This document shows, one piece after another, positions 1 through 9,937 of a DNA stretch of 64,000 bases. Within the stretch, counting starts at the first letter, position 1, and each line of letters begins with the position of its first letter. The stretch is from Seminavis robusta (Eukaryota > Bacillariophyta > Bacillariophyceae > Naviculales > Naviculaceae), in NCBI GenBank assembly GCA_903772945.1, contig CAICTM010000039.1, forward strand, positions 1,737-65,736, read 5' to 3'. The translations under genes and the position numbers were made by a program. The notes under the pieces were generated by a model. It was not told the DNA's origin and searched no databases. It saw only the letters and a list, made by a program, of their open reading frames with translations.

Positions 1-2356
1 AGTCCTTTCCACCATAGTTAAGAAAATAGTAGAAAGAATGAGACCGATCCTGATTAGCTGTATCCCCTTTGATACCGCAGCAGTTGATACCTATCCTGTT
101 GAGGCCGGGCAGAAGCAGTAGAGGTAGCAGATAGTACATGTATTTCACAGACTGCACACTGCAGATTGAATAAACGAAGCCCCCAGCTCCTGAGAAGCTG
201 CCCAAAGGGCACAGCAGATAGCTCTGCTGGCCCTCCGTCTGACTGACGACCAAGTCCTTTGTTTGGTGCCTACTGGAGGTGTTGGATATCCTCCTGGAGG
301 CACGACAAGGCTCCCTTGACTGCCTGACTACCGCGGTCCCTGAGGAAGGGTTTCAGCGAGATCCAGTCCATACTTGGGTATTGGAACTGATCCATCTAGA
401 AACTTATGGATTAACAGTCGCATAGATTGCAGGCAGTTCTTAAGGGAAGAAGAGACCCCCTTGACGAGAAAAAGGATCTTCTTCGAACATACAACAATCA
501 CGATGCTACAGCTACATTGTGGTCAATTCATTGAATTTCATTGACCATTTGGAGTGGTTTCAAGCCTCTTTAAGTCCCAGCCTCAAGCAACAACCTTCTA
601 GTTCAATTCTGACTACAGCTCTCAGTCCTCACCAAGCGTACAGGAACCCCTTGTTAACTTGGCCATACTACCATCTAACCCAACAGAAGCCATGCCTGAA
701 ACAACCTATCCCTCAAGGCCCTTAACACAGGACCTAGACATCTGACGACAGCCACTCGACGCATGCCAAGTTACGTCGCTGGATAGCTAGACGTGACACA
801 CAAGTGGAAAAGCGACCCAATCTCGCTCGAAAAAGAAGTCAGTACGTAGCTGGAGTAGGAACCGCGAGACTTATCGATTCGCACCTATCTTTGGCCTCGA
901 AATGCAAGTCTTTTACGTCCAGAATGCGTACAAGCTGCAGCGATATCTCTTTTCATACGGACTTATCTGCTTTGCAGATCTCTCAGCGAATTTACACGGA
1001 ACGTTTGATTTATTGCTTATTTACGGTGTACACGGCTTATCTCTTTCCAATCCGTCGTTTCAAGGTGTCACGAGCTTCTGCCTGTCTGTGTTCACGATTC
1101 CACGGAACGGTCCAGAACACGATCTCACGAAGCCGCTCACCAATCAGAACGTCCCGTGCAGTTTCAGATAAGTCTTTGGTGGCACTGATCAGTGACTTCA
1201 ACACAACGTCAGTCGAGGTCCGTTTGACTATAGCTGTTTTCGAAGATGTCAACAGTAACGTTGAGAAGTTCGCTTATAGCCATCAAAACGGCCCCGTCAC
1301 GGTTTGCGTGCTGGAAGCGTAGCACCTATCGCGTAAAACTGAGACATCACGCGATAAATGAGTTTTATGTCGATCCTTGATATCTGCCGAACGCACTTGA
1401 TCGACAAGACGTATCCACCTTCTTCACTGAACTTCGACCCGAAGCAGCTCGTTGAAAGTAGCGCTCCTAAATTCTGGAGTCCTGATCAGTACACAGAGTT
1501 CAGATTCGCCAGCCAACTGGGTCTCGAGACACGGGGTGCCAAGGATCCTCGAACGCTCTGCTAGGTAATCACCCTTGACGCATCTCATTAGGATCTGGTG
1601 GGATATTACCGCCTCCGTGAATGGCAAGCTTGTGTGCGCAGTCATTGACCCAAGCTTCCAGACCGGCACAGGTAAGCAATGGCTCCCAGACCAGCCAACC
1701 ACCAGAATGGACAATTCAACTTTCACGCTCTTATTCAAGTACAACTTAGATTGAATTCCCCAGGCCCCTAGCAAGGTCCCAAGAAGCAACTTTGTGGTTT
1801 CCAGATTACATGTTGAGTCAAGCTTTATTGCACTGCAACAAGAGCTGAGATCGAGTGTTTTCCACCAAATTACAGCCTACAACCTCTTCCTTGGCAGAAA
1901 GAAAGCAACCTGTCACTCTACATACCACAGTGACTCCTACCACCATACGGAAGCCTCGAAGGCTAGAGAACCAAGGAAACGGCTAGCCCAAGAACAATTC
2001 TAGCCATCCTTCCCCTACAACCCGGGAGGATACGTGTTCAGGCCATCATGAAGAGTTCTGGTGAGCAGCACGCCTCTATCAAAGCCCTTGCACTACCCTT
2101 GATTAGTCTCATTGAGAGCGACATGGTGCATTGTCAGCTGTTTGACAGTCCCTTATTCTAAACCTCGAGAAGATCAAGGAACAGCAGCTGCCCTCAAGCA
2201 GAAAGCAGCCGCCTCAAAGACTAGGAGTGCACAACCGGTACCGATCCTTTCTTGCTGCTTTGCTGGGAGATAAGCCAGCTGCGGGTGCTGGAGCTGTAGG
2301 CCAGCATAGCTGTTGGAGCTATCTCTGACGGGATCCAGAGCTCTCGCTCCTAAAAG
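1..2356. other. Gene-poor stretch, no recognisable gene
   Basis: Only short open frames occur on both strands (for example 804-1322 on plus and 1424-1789 on minus). They overlap one another and show no family motif I recognise. The stretch lies beside transposon genes and may hold old mobile-element remains, but I cannot name a family, ends or repeats. Confidence 0.4.
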
Positions 2357-3427
2357 TTATCGGGTAGCAACAACAGTTGCCATGAATGCGGCAGCTGACC
2401 GAACAGAACGCTCCGCGGTAAAGCGGGTAGGAGTTTTGGGAATGGCTTTCTTGATAACACTACCACCAGCCAAGTCTGTGATTGTCAAAGAGTAGTTGTC
2501 GATTGTTTCCTTGCATGGAGTTGTCATGGAATCACACAACACGATTTTGTCCTCAGTGGCAAGTCGGTCTTTTCTCTTCCGCATCATCATGACTTTCAGC
2601 TCGCCGTGGTCAATTGTTCTACCTGGTTGTTGTTTCAACCATTCAGCGATTTCCTGAACTTCATCATTTGTAAGGAATGGTTCTTTTCCTTTTGGAATGA
2701 ACCAGCGATCATTGGGAAATGTATCAAGAGAGCCACCATTTTCCCTGTGTTTCTGAAACTTTTGGAACAACTCGTAAACGGCTGACTGCTTGATCGGTAT
2801 ATAGCCCTTTTCAAGGATTTCTTTGATAACCTTGCCTTTCTTGCCGCTCTGCTGGGCATCAATCAAAACTTGAAGACATTCACGTCTGTCATACTGGATA
2901 CCGTTAGTGGGAGGAGGAGCCAAGCTTGCATCGGGCATAGCTGAGTTGACTGTAGCTTTGGCTGCTGGTTTCTTGCTTGAGGGAATGATAGTACGTTTTC
3001 GAGGTGGAGTAGTAAAGGCACTGGCTCTGGCCCTTGCAGCAAGCCTGTCTTGAGCGCTGGTAGGCGGCAAGTTGCCGAGTGCATTTCGTCTTATTGAAGC
3101 AGCCCGAGCCAATCCTTGAGTTAATCCGGGAACTGGAGCCAACGTTTTGGTGTAGCTCTTTAGCTGTTTGGTTACCCGTTGTGCATCTGTATCAAGGTTG
3201 TTTAATGTAGAGAGAACCTTTCTCTTTTGGGCTTTAGTGATCGGTTTGTCTGGCTCAATGGTCGCTTTGACATCGTTCAACACAGCTCGCCAATCAGCAA
3301 CCTCACCGGCAGTTTTGTCAAGATTGCGGCAAGCTTCAATGCTGCTGTCAACTCTGGTTGTTCTTCTTTTAGCGGGAGTAATAGTATTAACTTGGCCAGG
3401 CTTTCTGGGTACCATCGGTGGGGGCAT
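2357..3427 (-). CDS. HTH transposase-like protein lacking a catalytic domain
   Basis: A 356-residue frame. Residues about 1-180 are basic and low complexity, rich in Ala, Thr, Pro and Lys. Residues about 185-240 look like a helix-turn-helix segment (GKKGKVIKEILEKGYIPIKQ, followed by AVYELFQKF). A second conserved block follows, with DRWFIPKG, NDEVQEIAEWLKQQPGRT and MMMRKRKDRL. From memory, diatom mobile-element proteins with this layout carry a DDE nuclease after the TPTRFTAERS-type block. Here the frame stops about 25 residues beyond that block, so the nuclease is missing and the gene looks truncated. The ATG at 3427 opens the longest frame. No terminal inverted repeats were found around it. 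It could instead be a domesticated DNA-binding protein. Confidence 0.55.
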   Translation of the reverse strand: MPPPMVPRKPGQVNTITPAKRRTTRVDSSIEACRNLDKTAGEVADWRAVLNDVKATIEPDKPITKAQKRKVLSTLNNLDTDAQRVTKQLKSYTKTLAPVPGLTQGLARAASIRRNALGNLPPTSAQDRLAARARASAFTTPPRKRTIIPSSKKPAAKATVNSAMPDASLAPPPTNGIQYDRRECLQVLIDAQQSGKKGKVIKEILEKGYIPIKQSAVYELFQKFQKHRENGGSLDTFPNDRWFIPKGKEPFLTNDEVQEIAEWLKQQPGRTIDHGELKVMMMRKRKDRLATEDKIVLCDSMTTPCKETIDNYSLTITDLAGGSVIKKAIPKTPTRFTAERSVRSAAAFMATVVATR

Positions 3428-4338
3428 GGCTGCAGATGGGGTGAAAATAATAAGAAAATGGCAACCTTACTTTGCTAACTATCTGTTGCTCCCACAGCCG
3501 CCAAATGAACAAGCAGCTACCAGCACTGCGACGGGCACGTCCAAATTATGTATCCCCTATGTCAAAGTATTACTAATGTGGCTCTATTAGCTGAAACTAA
3601 GAGGGTATCTCTGCCACAACAGGAGGAAGCACAAAAATGGTGTTGGATAAAAAATGGGAGTTTGGATGTTGACGCCAACATCACGGCACGAGATCTGATG
3701 GCTGCGGCGTGAACCTCCTCTGAGCGGAACCGGAATTACCCCATTCTCGAGGGGTTAATCTTGGTTTTCCGGTGGTTTTTGGATTTCCGGTGGTTTTTGG
3801 GGTAGTAGCGTACCTGCAATCTGCAATCCTTCTCCACCACAAGCTTGATAGGCACGGAAGCAGCTACCCAGAGAAACCAGGGACAAGTCGTCTTCGCACT
3901 ACTACCTCTGGCTAGCTTCATCGTGGCTATGTGGCAACTCCTTTGTCAGCAGGTAACGTAATGACGGATGACGGGCGCTCTGATTGACAATCAAAGACTA
4001 CCTTAAATTCGAGCAGGTCGGAAGAACTGTTGGTACCGTACTTGTAGGATTCGTCGACGGACTCGGAACTTGACTAATTTTAAAAGATTGGTTGTGGAGG
4101 TGCGTAAAGCCGAGGGATATGGGGGCTCGGTCTTCTTCTTGCGAACAGATTTCATCAAAGGGGGTCTGTATTGGAGAAGCTTCGTTGCAGACTGCACTGA
4201 AGTGCAAAGAAGCTTGTACTGGTACTGTTTTGATGGCGAAAAAACTACTGTATCTATCTCCGTGACGATACCCCGCCACATGTAGATTCGCAACATAGGC
4301 AAGGAAGGCAGGCAGACTAGTGTATAACGAACCGCTAA
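3428..4338. other. Intergenic, small direct repeat
   Basis: No supportable gene. An 18-base unit containing TTCCGGTGGTTTTTGG occurs twice back to back at about 3765-3800. Two overlapping minus-strand frames (3998-4372) have no recognisable content. Confidence 0.5.
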
Positions 4339-4375
4339 GGCCGATCCAATCAGTCCCCGTATCACGTATCACGCA
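4339..4375 (+). repeat. Element 1 left terminal inverted repeat
   Basis: 37 bases matching the reverse complement of 7742-7778 at 36 positions, immediately inside a TAA target duplication. Confidence 0.92.
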
Positions 4376-4624
4376 AGTGCCTCAGCCAATCACAGCAATG
4401 CATACCACGTCATTGTTCTTCGCCAACTTCGTGTCTCTGCAAATCTCCCCCACATTTTGGCCAAGTTTCGTGGGGCATTGGGAGACCACGGATTGCTCCA
4501 GGAGGTGGCATACGTACTCTAGCCTAGGCCGTTTCTCACAGCAAGAAGCAATATCCCAGCACCAACAACAACACCAACATTGTAGCAAGGGATAGAATTG
4601 TGCAGACCAGAATTTGGAACTAGA

Positions 4625-5920
4625 ATGGACACCGCTGCGAAAACTCTTGACATTGTCAACCAATACCTTTCGGTTCAGTCGGATGGTAGCCCCTCTACCT
4701 TGGTGCAATGTGCACTAGCTGCACAAAGAAGCGGCGGCAATGATGAAGAGCAATCCATAAGCTTGGCTAGCTTTATGGAAGTGTGCAAGAAAAGGAAGCG
4801 CCTTACACAGCTGGAGAACCACCTCATAGATATCTGTGTAAAAGACCAAGTGGAGGAAGACGATGGTACAGATAACGCCACTGCTTCCACAAGCAAGAAC
4901 AGCGGCCGGAAAAAGGGTACCAAGAACCTGCGACCATATTTCCTCGATGTGAATGGAGCAATTGTCTTTCTTGTTCCCAAACAAACTGCTTGGTATGTAC
5001 TGTATATAGCACACCCAGACTGTGTCATTCAGACAAAGCGATTCGCCAAGAAGTTTCGCCGTAGGTTTAGAATGCCATACCCAAAATTCCTGGATTTATT
5101 GGCGAAGGTGAAGGCAGCGAACTACTTCCAGAGCTACCAACGATCCAATAGAGCCGGTACCCCTCCTTCGCCAATCGGTCTGCTTGTTCTTGGTGCATTA
5201 AGATATCTTGGCAGGGGCCATACATTCGATGACTTGGAAGAAGCAACAGCAATAAGTGAAGAAACCCACAGACGATTCTTTCACAAATTCATCCAATATG
5301 GCAAAGAACAGTTGTATCCGGAGTTTGTCGCTATGCCAACAACAGCAGCAGCCTACCAAGACCACCGAAAAGAATATGAGACTGCTGGTTTGCCTGGATG
5401 TGGATTCTCCTCCGATGCCACTAATGTCATCCTATGGAAGTGTGGGCATAACTTGAAGCAATCGCACATTGGATTTAAGCAAAGTCACCCAGCTCGGTCC
5501 TACAATCTATCTTGCAACCACCGGCGAATGATTCTGTACACTACAGAAGGTCATCCTTCACGATGGAATGACAAGACACTTGCGTACTACGACAATTTCC
5601 TCAATGGTATCCACACTGGTGACATCTTGCAAGATGTCAAGTTCGAGTTGCTGGAACATGGAACAACAACTGCCACTGGAACAACGATAGTCAGTGGCAG
5701 AAAGTACCGGGGAGTCTGGGGGATTGTTGACAATGGCTACCACCGATGGTCTTGTACTCAGTCTCCAGGTAAATCGGACGTATTTCGAAACCAACAGAGA
5801 TTGTCAGAATTCATTGAATCCCTGAGGAAGGACGTGGAGTGTACGTTCGGGATACTCAAAGGAAGATGGCGCATTCTGCAAACTGGAATTCGCTTGCATC
5901 ATCAGAATCAAGCAGTTTAA
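4625..5920 (+). CDS. Harbinger-family DDE transposase, C-terminus replaced
   Basis: About 431 residues from the ATG at 4625. The DDE_Tnp_4 triad is visible: first Asp near residue 263 (GFSSDATNVILWKC), second Asp near 368 (IVDNGYHRW), and Glu near 404 (DVECTFGILKGRWRIL). The region before the nuclease (RFAKKFRRRFRMPYPKFLDL, then LGALRYLGRGHTFDDLEEAT) matches the helical DNA-binding part of the family. After the segment TGIRLH at about 5896 the frame runs into HQNQAV and stops. Family members continue here with a helix containing an LHN-type motif. The break coincides exactly with the start of the 230-bp tandem duplication, so the natural C-terminus was lost by rearrangement. It is convergent with the partner gene at 6192-7487. 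Confidence 0.88.
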   Translation: MDTAAKTLDIVNQYLSVQSDGSPSTLVQCALAAQRSGGNDEEQSISLASFMEVCKKRKRLTQLENHLIDICVKDQVEEDDGTDNATASTSKNSGRKKGTKNLRPYFLDVNGAIVFLVPKQTAWYVLYIAHPDCVIQTKRFAKKFRRRFRMPYPKFLDLLAKVKAANYFQSYQRSNRAGTPPSPIGLLVLGALRYLGRGHTFDDLEEATAISEETHRRFFHKFIQYGKEQLYPEFVAMPTTAAAYQDHRKEYETAGLPGCGFSSDATNVILWKCGHNLKQSHIGFKQSHPARSYNLSCNHRRMILYTTEGHPSRWNDKTLAYYDNFLNGIHTGDILQDVKFELLEHGTTTATGTTIVSGRKYRGVWGIVDNGYHRWSCTQSPGKSDVFRNQQRLSEFIESLRKDVECTFGILKGRWRILQTGIRLHHQNQAV

Positions 5921-6356
5921 TTGGCGATGGAGCCTTGCTGGATGCTGCTGCTGCTGCTACTGAGGACAAACCAATGCTGCTGGGAGTGTCCGATCTACTC
6001 AGAGCAGTGGGATTAACAACAACGGGGACACTCTTGGGTGATGTCTCGCTGCTGCCACTGATAAGTCCAAATGCTCCAACCTGCTGCATGAACGCCGTAA
6101 CAGCTGTTGTTCTCCGTCATCATTGTCATCATCAGAATCAAGCAGTTTAATTGGCGATGGAGCCTTGCTGGATGCTGCTGCTGCTGCGGGACTACTGGGA
6201 CAAACCAATGCTGCTGGGAGTGCCCGATCTACTCAGAGCAGTGGGATTAACAACAACGGGGACACTCTTGGGTGATGTCTCGCTGCTGCCACTGATAAGT
6301 CCAAATGCTCCAACCTGCTGCATGAACGCCGTAACAGCTGTTGCTGCTTTCTTTGG
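5897..6356. repeat. Imperfect tandem duplication, 230-bp period
   Basis: The segment from 5897 (CATCATCAGAATCAAGCAGT) is repeated from 6127 with a few substitutions and one small insertion. It holds the 3' end of the minus-strand partner gene. The outer copy joins directly to the transposase coding sequence. Confidence 0.9.
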
Positions 6357-7487
6357 ATTCTTCTCTTCCAGTAGCATTTCACTGCTCCGCTTCTGTAATT
6401 CCTTCTTATGAGCACGCAATTTTGCCATGCTCTCCAAGACGTCCGACCTCCATTTCTTAAGCTCAGCGATTTCGTCAGGGTCACTTGCTTCGAAGATTTG
6501 AACCCTGATATCGGCAAGCTCCTTCATCATAGAACTGTAGTCGCTGCTTGCGATAAACCAGGACTCTCGCACATGGGCGCGATCCTCATGCCATTTCCTC
6601 TGTTCCATAAATGCGGCATTTGCTTTGGCCTGCAATGGGACTCCGCGAACATATTCTTGTGGAACAAAACCGCCGGTGCCTGTGTCCCTGTCAATTTTCT
6701 TTGCTTCCACAGTTTCCTTTCTGGCTTCTTTGCGACTCTGTGGGGGGACTCCATCGCCATCTGGGCTGAGGCAGGAGAATGTCTTATGAGTAAGAGGCAT
6801 TGGACCAAACAGAACGAAAGCCATATACCCTGCAAAAATGTAGTTCTCCGGCATTTCTTCTTCTGTAAATATGGAAACCTTGCCCTTGGTTGTCTCATTC
6901 TTCAACTTCGTGCGCATTCCTTGGGTGTTTTTGCATCCTCGCAAGAAGACGTACATCTTCTGCCGAACAAAGACCACCATATCCTCGATTTTCTTGCCAG
7001 AGGGATTTTCATTGGTGGAATTGGTGTACTCTAGGTAGAACCTGTATGCATGTTTGTAGTTCGCGCAAACTGCAAGGGCTCTCTCAGATAGGTTGCGACC
7101 TTTGATCTCTTTGGTTCCATTGGAGACCTGCAAAGCCTCAATGGTGAATCCTCTCTCATGAGTAATGAAACTGCTTCCGACTTGGCAGTGTAAAATGTCT
7201 TTCAATTCTAACATGAAGCTCTGCCTGAGCTTCGTGCGATTCTCGTTGCCTTCTCTGTTGTTCTGGATGGGTAGTTCGTTGTAGCACACATCGTATGGGG
7301 CCCTTCCGGCCATGAATGTAGCCAGAAGTGGTGTGTGGTTGTCTGTGCCGTGGTAGCACTTTCCCATCAGTTTTTCTTGGTCTTCTGTCTTGGCTCCTTC
7401 AGCCTTGCTCTTCATAACTATTTCACGAGCATGGGTAGCCAAGCAATTGATGACTTCCTGCTTCACAAGAGCGGGAAGAGACGCCAT
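6192..7487 (-). CDS. Harbinger element 1 partner protein, unknown fold
   Basis: A 431-residue frame from a well-placed ATG (context ACCATGG). I recognise no domain. The middle (FVRQKMYVFLRGCKNTQGM, ENYIFAGYMAFVLFG) looks globular. Residues about 320-385 are a charged coiled coil (MKELADIRVQIFEASDPDE, then LKKWRSDVLESMAKLRAHKK). PIF/Harbinger elements usually carry a second, Myb/SANT-like protein needed for transposition, and this gene sits in that position, but I see no Myb tryptophan pattern. The stop at 6192 lies inside the duplicated tail. In the outer copy of the duplication the same frame reads on through an Ala/Ser stretch and LLDSDD, so the original protein was probably longer. Confidence 0.75.
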   Translation of the reverse strand: MASLPALVKQEVINCLATHAREIVMKSKAEGAKTEDQEKLMGKCYHGTDNHTPLLATFMAGRAPYDVCYNELPIQNNREGNENRTKLRQSFMLELKDILHCQVGSSFITHERGFTIEALQVSNGTKEIKGRNLSERALAVCANYKHAYRFYLEYTNSTNENPSGKKIEDMVVFVRQKMYVFLRGCKNTQGMRTKLKNETTKGKVSIFTEEEMPENYIFAGYMAFVLFGPMPLTHKTFSCLSPDGDGVPPQSRKEARKETVEAKKIDRDTGTGGFVPQEYVRGVPLQAKANAAFMEQRKWHEDRAHVRESWFIASSDYSSMMKELADIRVQIFEASDPDEIAELKKWRSDVLESMAKLRAHKKELQKRSSEMLLEEKNPKKAATAVTAFMQQVGAFGLISGSSETSPKSVPVVVNPTALSRSGTPSSIGLSQ

Positions 7488-7741
7488 GGTAGCCTCCAGT
7501 ATAGATAGATGCTTGCTATAATGATAAAGGTACCCGTACTCTAGTAGCTATTGTGTTGTGTTCGGTGCTCTTTGCCGTTGCTTTTCGATTGTCATTGCCA
7601 CCACGTCATGTAATTTGATTGGGTTTCATTGGTTGATTCATTCTTACTGGGATTTAATTCAGTCTTATTGGGATTTATTTGGGGTTTCGTGTTTCGTACT
7701 CTGCGTGTACTGGTTGGCGATCCCGTACCACGAGTTTACGA

Positions 7742-7778
7742 TGCGTGATACGTGATACGGGGACTGGTTGGATCGGCC
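7742..7778 (-). repeat. Element 1 right terminal inverted repeat
   Basis: Reverse complement partner of 4339-4375 with a single mismatch. TAA follows directly at 7779-7781. Confidence 0.92.
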
Positions 7779-8341
7779 TAAGTAACATCTGCAAAGGAGC
7801 AACTTACGCAAGGTGCCCTGCTGGACTTGTTCCCTGGGTGGTGCCGGTACCACACCCACCATGCTGATACCGTCAGCATGAGAGTGTGTCCAGACGGGGT
7901 ACGCGAGCATGCCAAACTCAACGTTCGAAGGGGAAGTTTGAAGGTTCTTTTACAAGTCAAAATCTGAATCGCGACTTGACCACCAACCCCCTGGGCAACT
8001 TCAATATCGAAGTTGCCCAAGCCATCGGAGGTGAAGTTTTAGTCTTATTATCGCAGTCACTATCGTCTTTGGGTCAATCTTGCCCAATTTCGAGAAATTG
8101 AAAGAAGAAATTATCGCCAATCCAAGAAATCGCGATGTACCTCCATGGCACAACGACTAGATCAACCATGTGCTAGATGACAGGCAACAATAGAATAACA
8201 CAGTAGCTTAAAGTAGATATAAACATTGTTGTATTGCTGTATAGAGATGTGCATAGTTCGCTCGCTCTTAGCTGTTGTTGTTGTTGTGTTGGTGGCTGAA
8301 ATCGCCATTTCTGTAGCTAGTTGTTGTTGTAAATCGCCACC

Positions 8342-9778
8342 ATGAGCAAGCGACCTGCTCCATCTCCTCCTCCTGCGTACCCTCCCCTTCCAAGCCAACT
8401 GACAAGACAGTCTTCTAGTGGTAGTGAAGAAGAAGAAGAAGATGAAGTGATGCCAACGTCCTCTGTTGGTCAGCCATGGAAGAAATCGACCACTGTTGCT
8501 GCAAGCGGCACTCCCAAAGAAGTTCCTCGCCGACAGGATTTTCAACCTGCTGAACCACCGGACACCACCATGAAGTTACCAGCCACGTTCCAGACAGCCA
8601 AGGAGTTACTTAGTGCGTGCAAGCAAGATCAGAAAAAGGCCCTCATGTTGTGCATGTGTCTTGGAATCATGAGTGAAGATGGAACTCGGTGGCTGGGTGA
8701 CTTGACCGTGGAGCCTTATAGCAAACTGTCCACTTCGAAGCTTGCCAAGTTGTCGAGAACCAAGCCCATGATGTCTGCAGAAGTTACCAGGCGGGCCATT
8801 GAGCGTAAGGTGACAAAGGCTTTCCCTCGCCCCAAGAATTGGAGGAATGAAACGCTGGAGAAGCATCTGAAAACCAATCCCATTGTCACAGAATCTGATG
8901 TCACATTCCTTCGATCACAGGAGAATGCATTCTTCCATGCTTGCGAAAACATGATAGTGGAATGCGCTGAGCAACAGGCTGCAGAGGCAAAGCAGAGCTC
9001 CTATCGCTGGAATGATTCAGATCCGCGAACGTTTTACCGAATGTACTTGGCTGCTGAGGATGATCAAGTGAAATCTGCGATGGTGGAGGATGGCAAGTGT
9101 TTGACAAAGGCGAAGCTGGATGGTCGCCACAGTGAGGATGTACCAGTTACGTTCTTTGCCGCTTTGGCTGACAAGTGGAACAGTGACTGGGTAGCCAAGA
9201 CACCTGTCCTACCCACCCTACACGAAGGCTTCGAAAATGAGATCTCGATTGGTCCTGAGGATGTGCAGCAACCAGTCACAACAGAGTACATCACGAAGAA
9301 ATGGAAGAATGACAAGATGCTGCTTGCAAGGTTGGTCAGTCGCTATGAAGGATCTGGTCATGGCTTCGGACAGATTGATGGTCGCTTGATCTTTGGGCAT
9401 ATGACTGAGGAGGCACTTCAAGCTGATGATAGGAAGGACTATCTATGGGAACAGTTCTCTGAGAAGCCTCGGCATCTGCTGCTGTGGCATCTTTCTGATC
9501 AATTCGGTATCTTGAATCATGTCATTACTCGAATGTCCAAGGCTACCTCGGCCACAGGTGAAGATGTCGATACCACTACTGCCAAGACAAAGAAGCCAAG
9601 GAACAAGACCAACAAGAAGAAGAAGAAAGCAAAGAAGAAGAAGAAGTCATCTGATGACAGCAGTAGTGACAGCGATGAAGACCCAGCCTCTAAGTTTCGA
9701 GCTTCCCTTGCAGATTCCCAGCAAGAACAAGCCTATCAACGGCAATGGAGAATCTTCAAACTGCAACCACTCGATTGA
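8342..9778 (+). CDS. Harbinger element 2 partner protein, likely frameshifted near its end
   Basis: 478 residues from an ATG in context CCACCATGA. A Pro/Ser/Glu-rich N-terminus (about 1-80) is followed by a globular middle (FQTAKELLSACKQDQKKALM, YRWNDSDPRTFYRMYLAAED) and a Lys-rich tract with an acidic serine run (about 415-450). No known domain and no similarity to the element 1 partner was seen. At about 9745 the plus-one frame starts a coding-like, coiled-coil sequence (ENLQTATTRLTHDRLDLMR, then EQVRLQTDIVKRLQARLEAM) that stops at 9936, two bases from the end of the transposase. A single frameshift near 9745 would explain this; a short intron is the alternative. Confidence 0.72.
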   Translation: MSKRPAPSPPPAYPPLPSQLTRQSSSGSEEEEEDEVMPTSSVGQPWKKSTTVAASGTPKEVPRRQDFQPAEPPDTTMKLPATFQTAKELLSACKQDQKKALMLCMCLGIMSEDGTRWLGDLTVEPYSKLSTSKLAKLSRTKPMMSAEVTRRAIERKVTKAFPRPKNWRNETLEKHLKTNPIVTESDVTFLRSQENAFFHACENMIVECAEQQAAEAKQSSYRWNDSDPRTFYRMYLAAEDDQVKSAMVEDGKCLTKAKLDGRHSEDVPVTFFAALADKWNSDWVAKTPVLPTLHEGFENEISIGPEDVQQPVTTEYITKKWKNDKMLLARLVSRYEGSGHGFGQIDGRLIFGHMTEEALQADDRKDYLWEQFSEKPRHLLLWHLSDQFGILNHVITRMSKATSATGEDVDTTTAKTKKPRNKTNKKKKKAKKKKKSSDDSSSDSDEDPASKFRASLADSQQEQAYQRQWRIFKLQPLD

Positions 9779-9936
9779 CTCATGACAGATTGGATCTCAT
9801 GCGTCACAAGCGACACAACCCTGATGATAATGAGAGTGAGTTTCTTCTAGCAGAACAAGTTCGCCTTCAAACAGACATTGTCAAACGGTTACAGGCAAGA
9901 CTCGAGGCAATGGAGAAGAAGAAAAAATCAGTCTAG
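9745..9936 (+). pseudogene. Displaced C-terminal coiled coil of the element 2 partner protein
   Basis: About 63 codons in the frame next to that of the preceding gene. It is rich in Leu, Arg, Gln and Glu with coiled-coil spacing and ends in a lysine run. Overlap and position suggest it is the natural end of the upstream gene, separated by one frameshift. Confidence 0.55.
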
Positions 9937-9937
9937 C

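Larger units (their letters stand above)
4339..7778. mobile_element. PIF/Harbinger DNA transposon, element 1 (3.4 kb)
   Basis: The ends are 37-bp terminal inverted repeats. The left end (4339-4375) begins GGCCGATCCAATCAGTCCCC, and the right end (7742-7778) is its reverse complement with one mismatch. The trinucleotide TAA flanks both sides (4336-4338 and 7779-7781), the 3-bp TWA target duplication typical of PIF/Harbinger. Inside are a plus-strand DDE transposase and a convergent minus-strand partner gene. A 230-bp tandem duplication in the middle has replaced the end of the transposase. The near-identical ends suggest fairly recent insertion; the damaged transposase suggests it can no longer move by itself. 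Confidence 0.9.

Noticed and set aside
1-2356. Named retroelement in the first 2.3 kb
   Set aside because: I could not find end repeats or any diagnostic protein motif, so no family is assigned.
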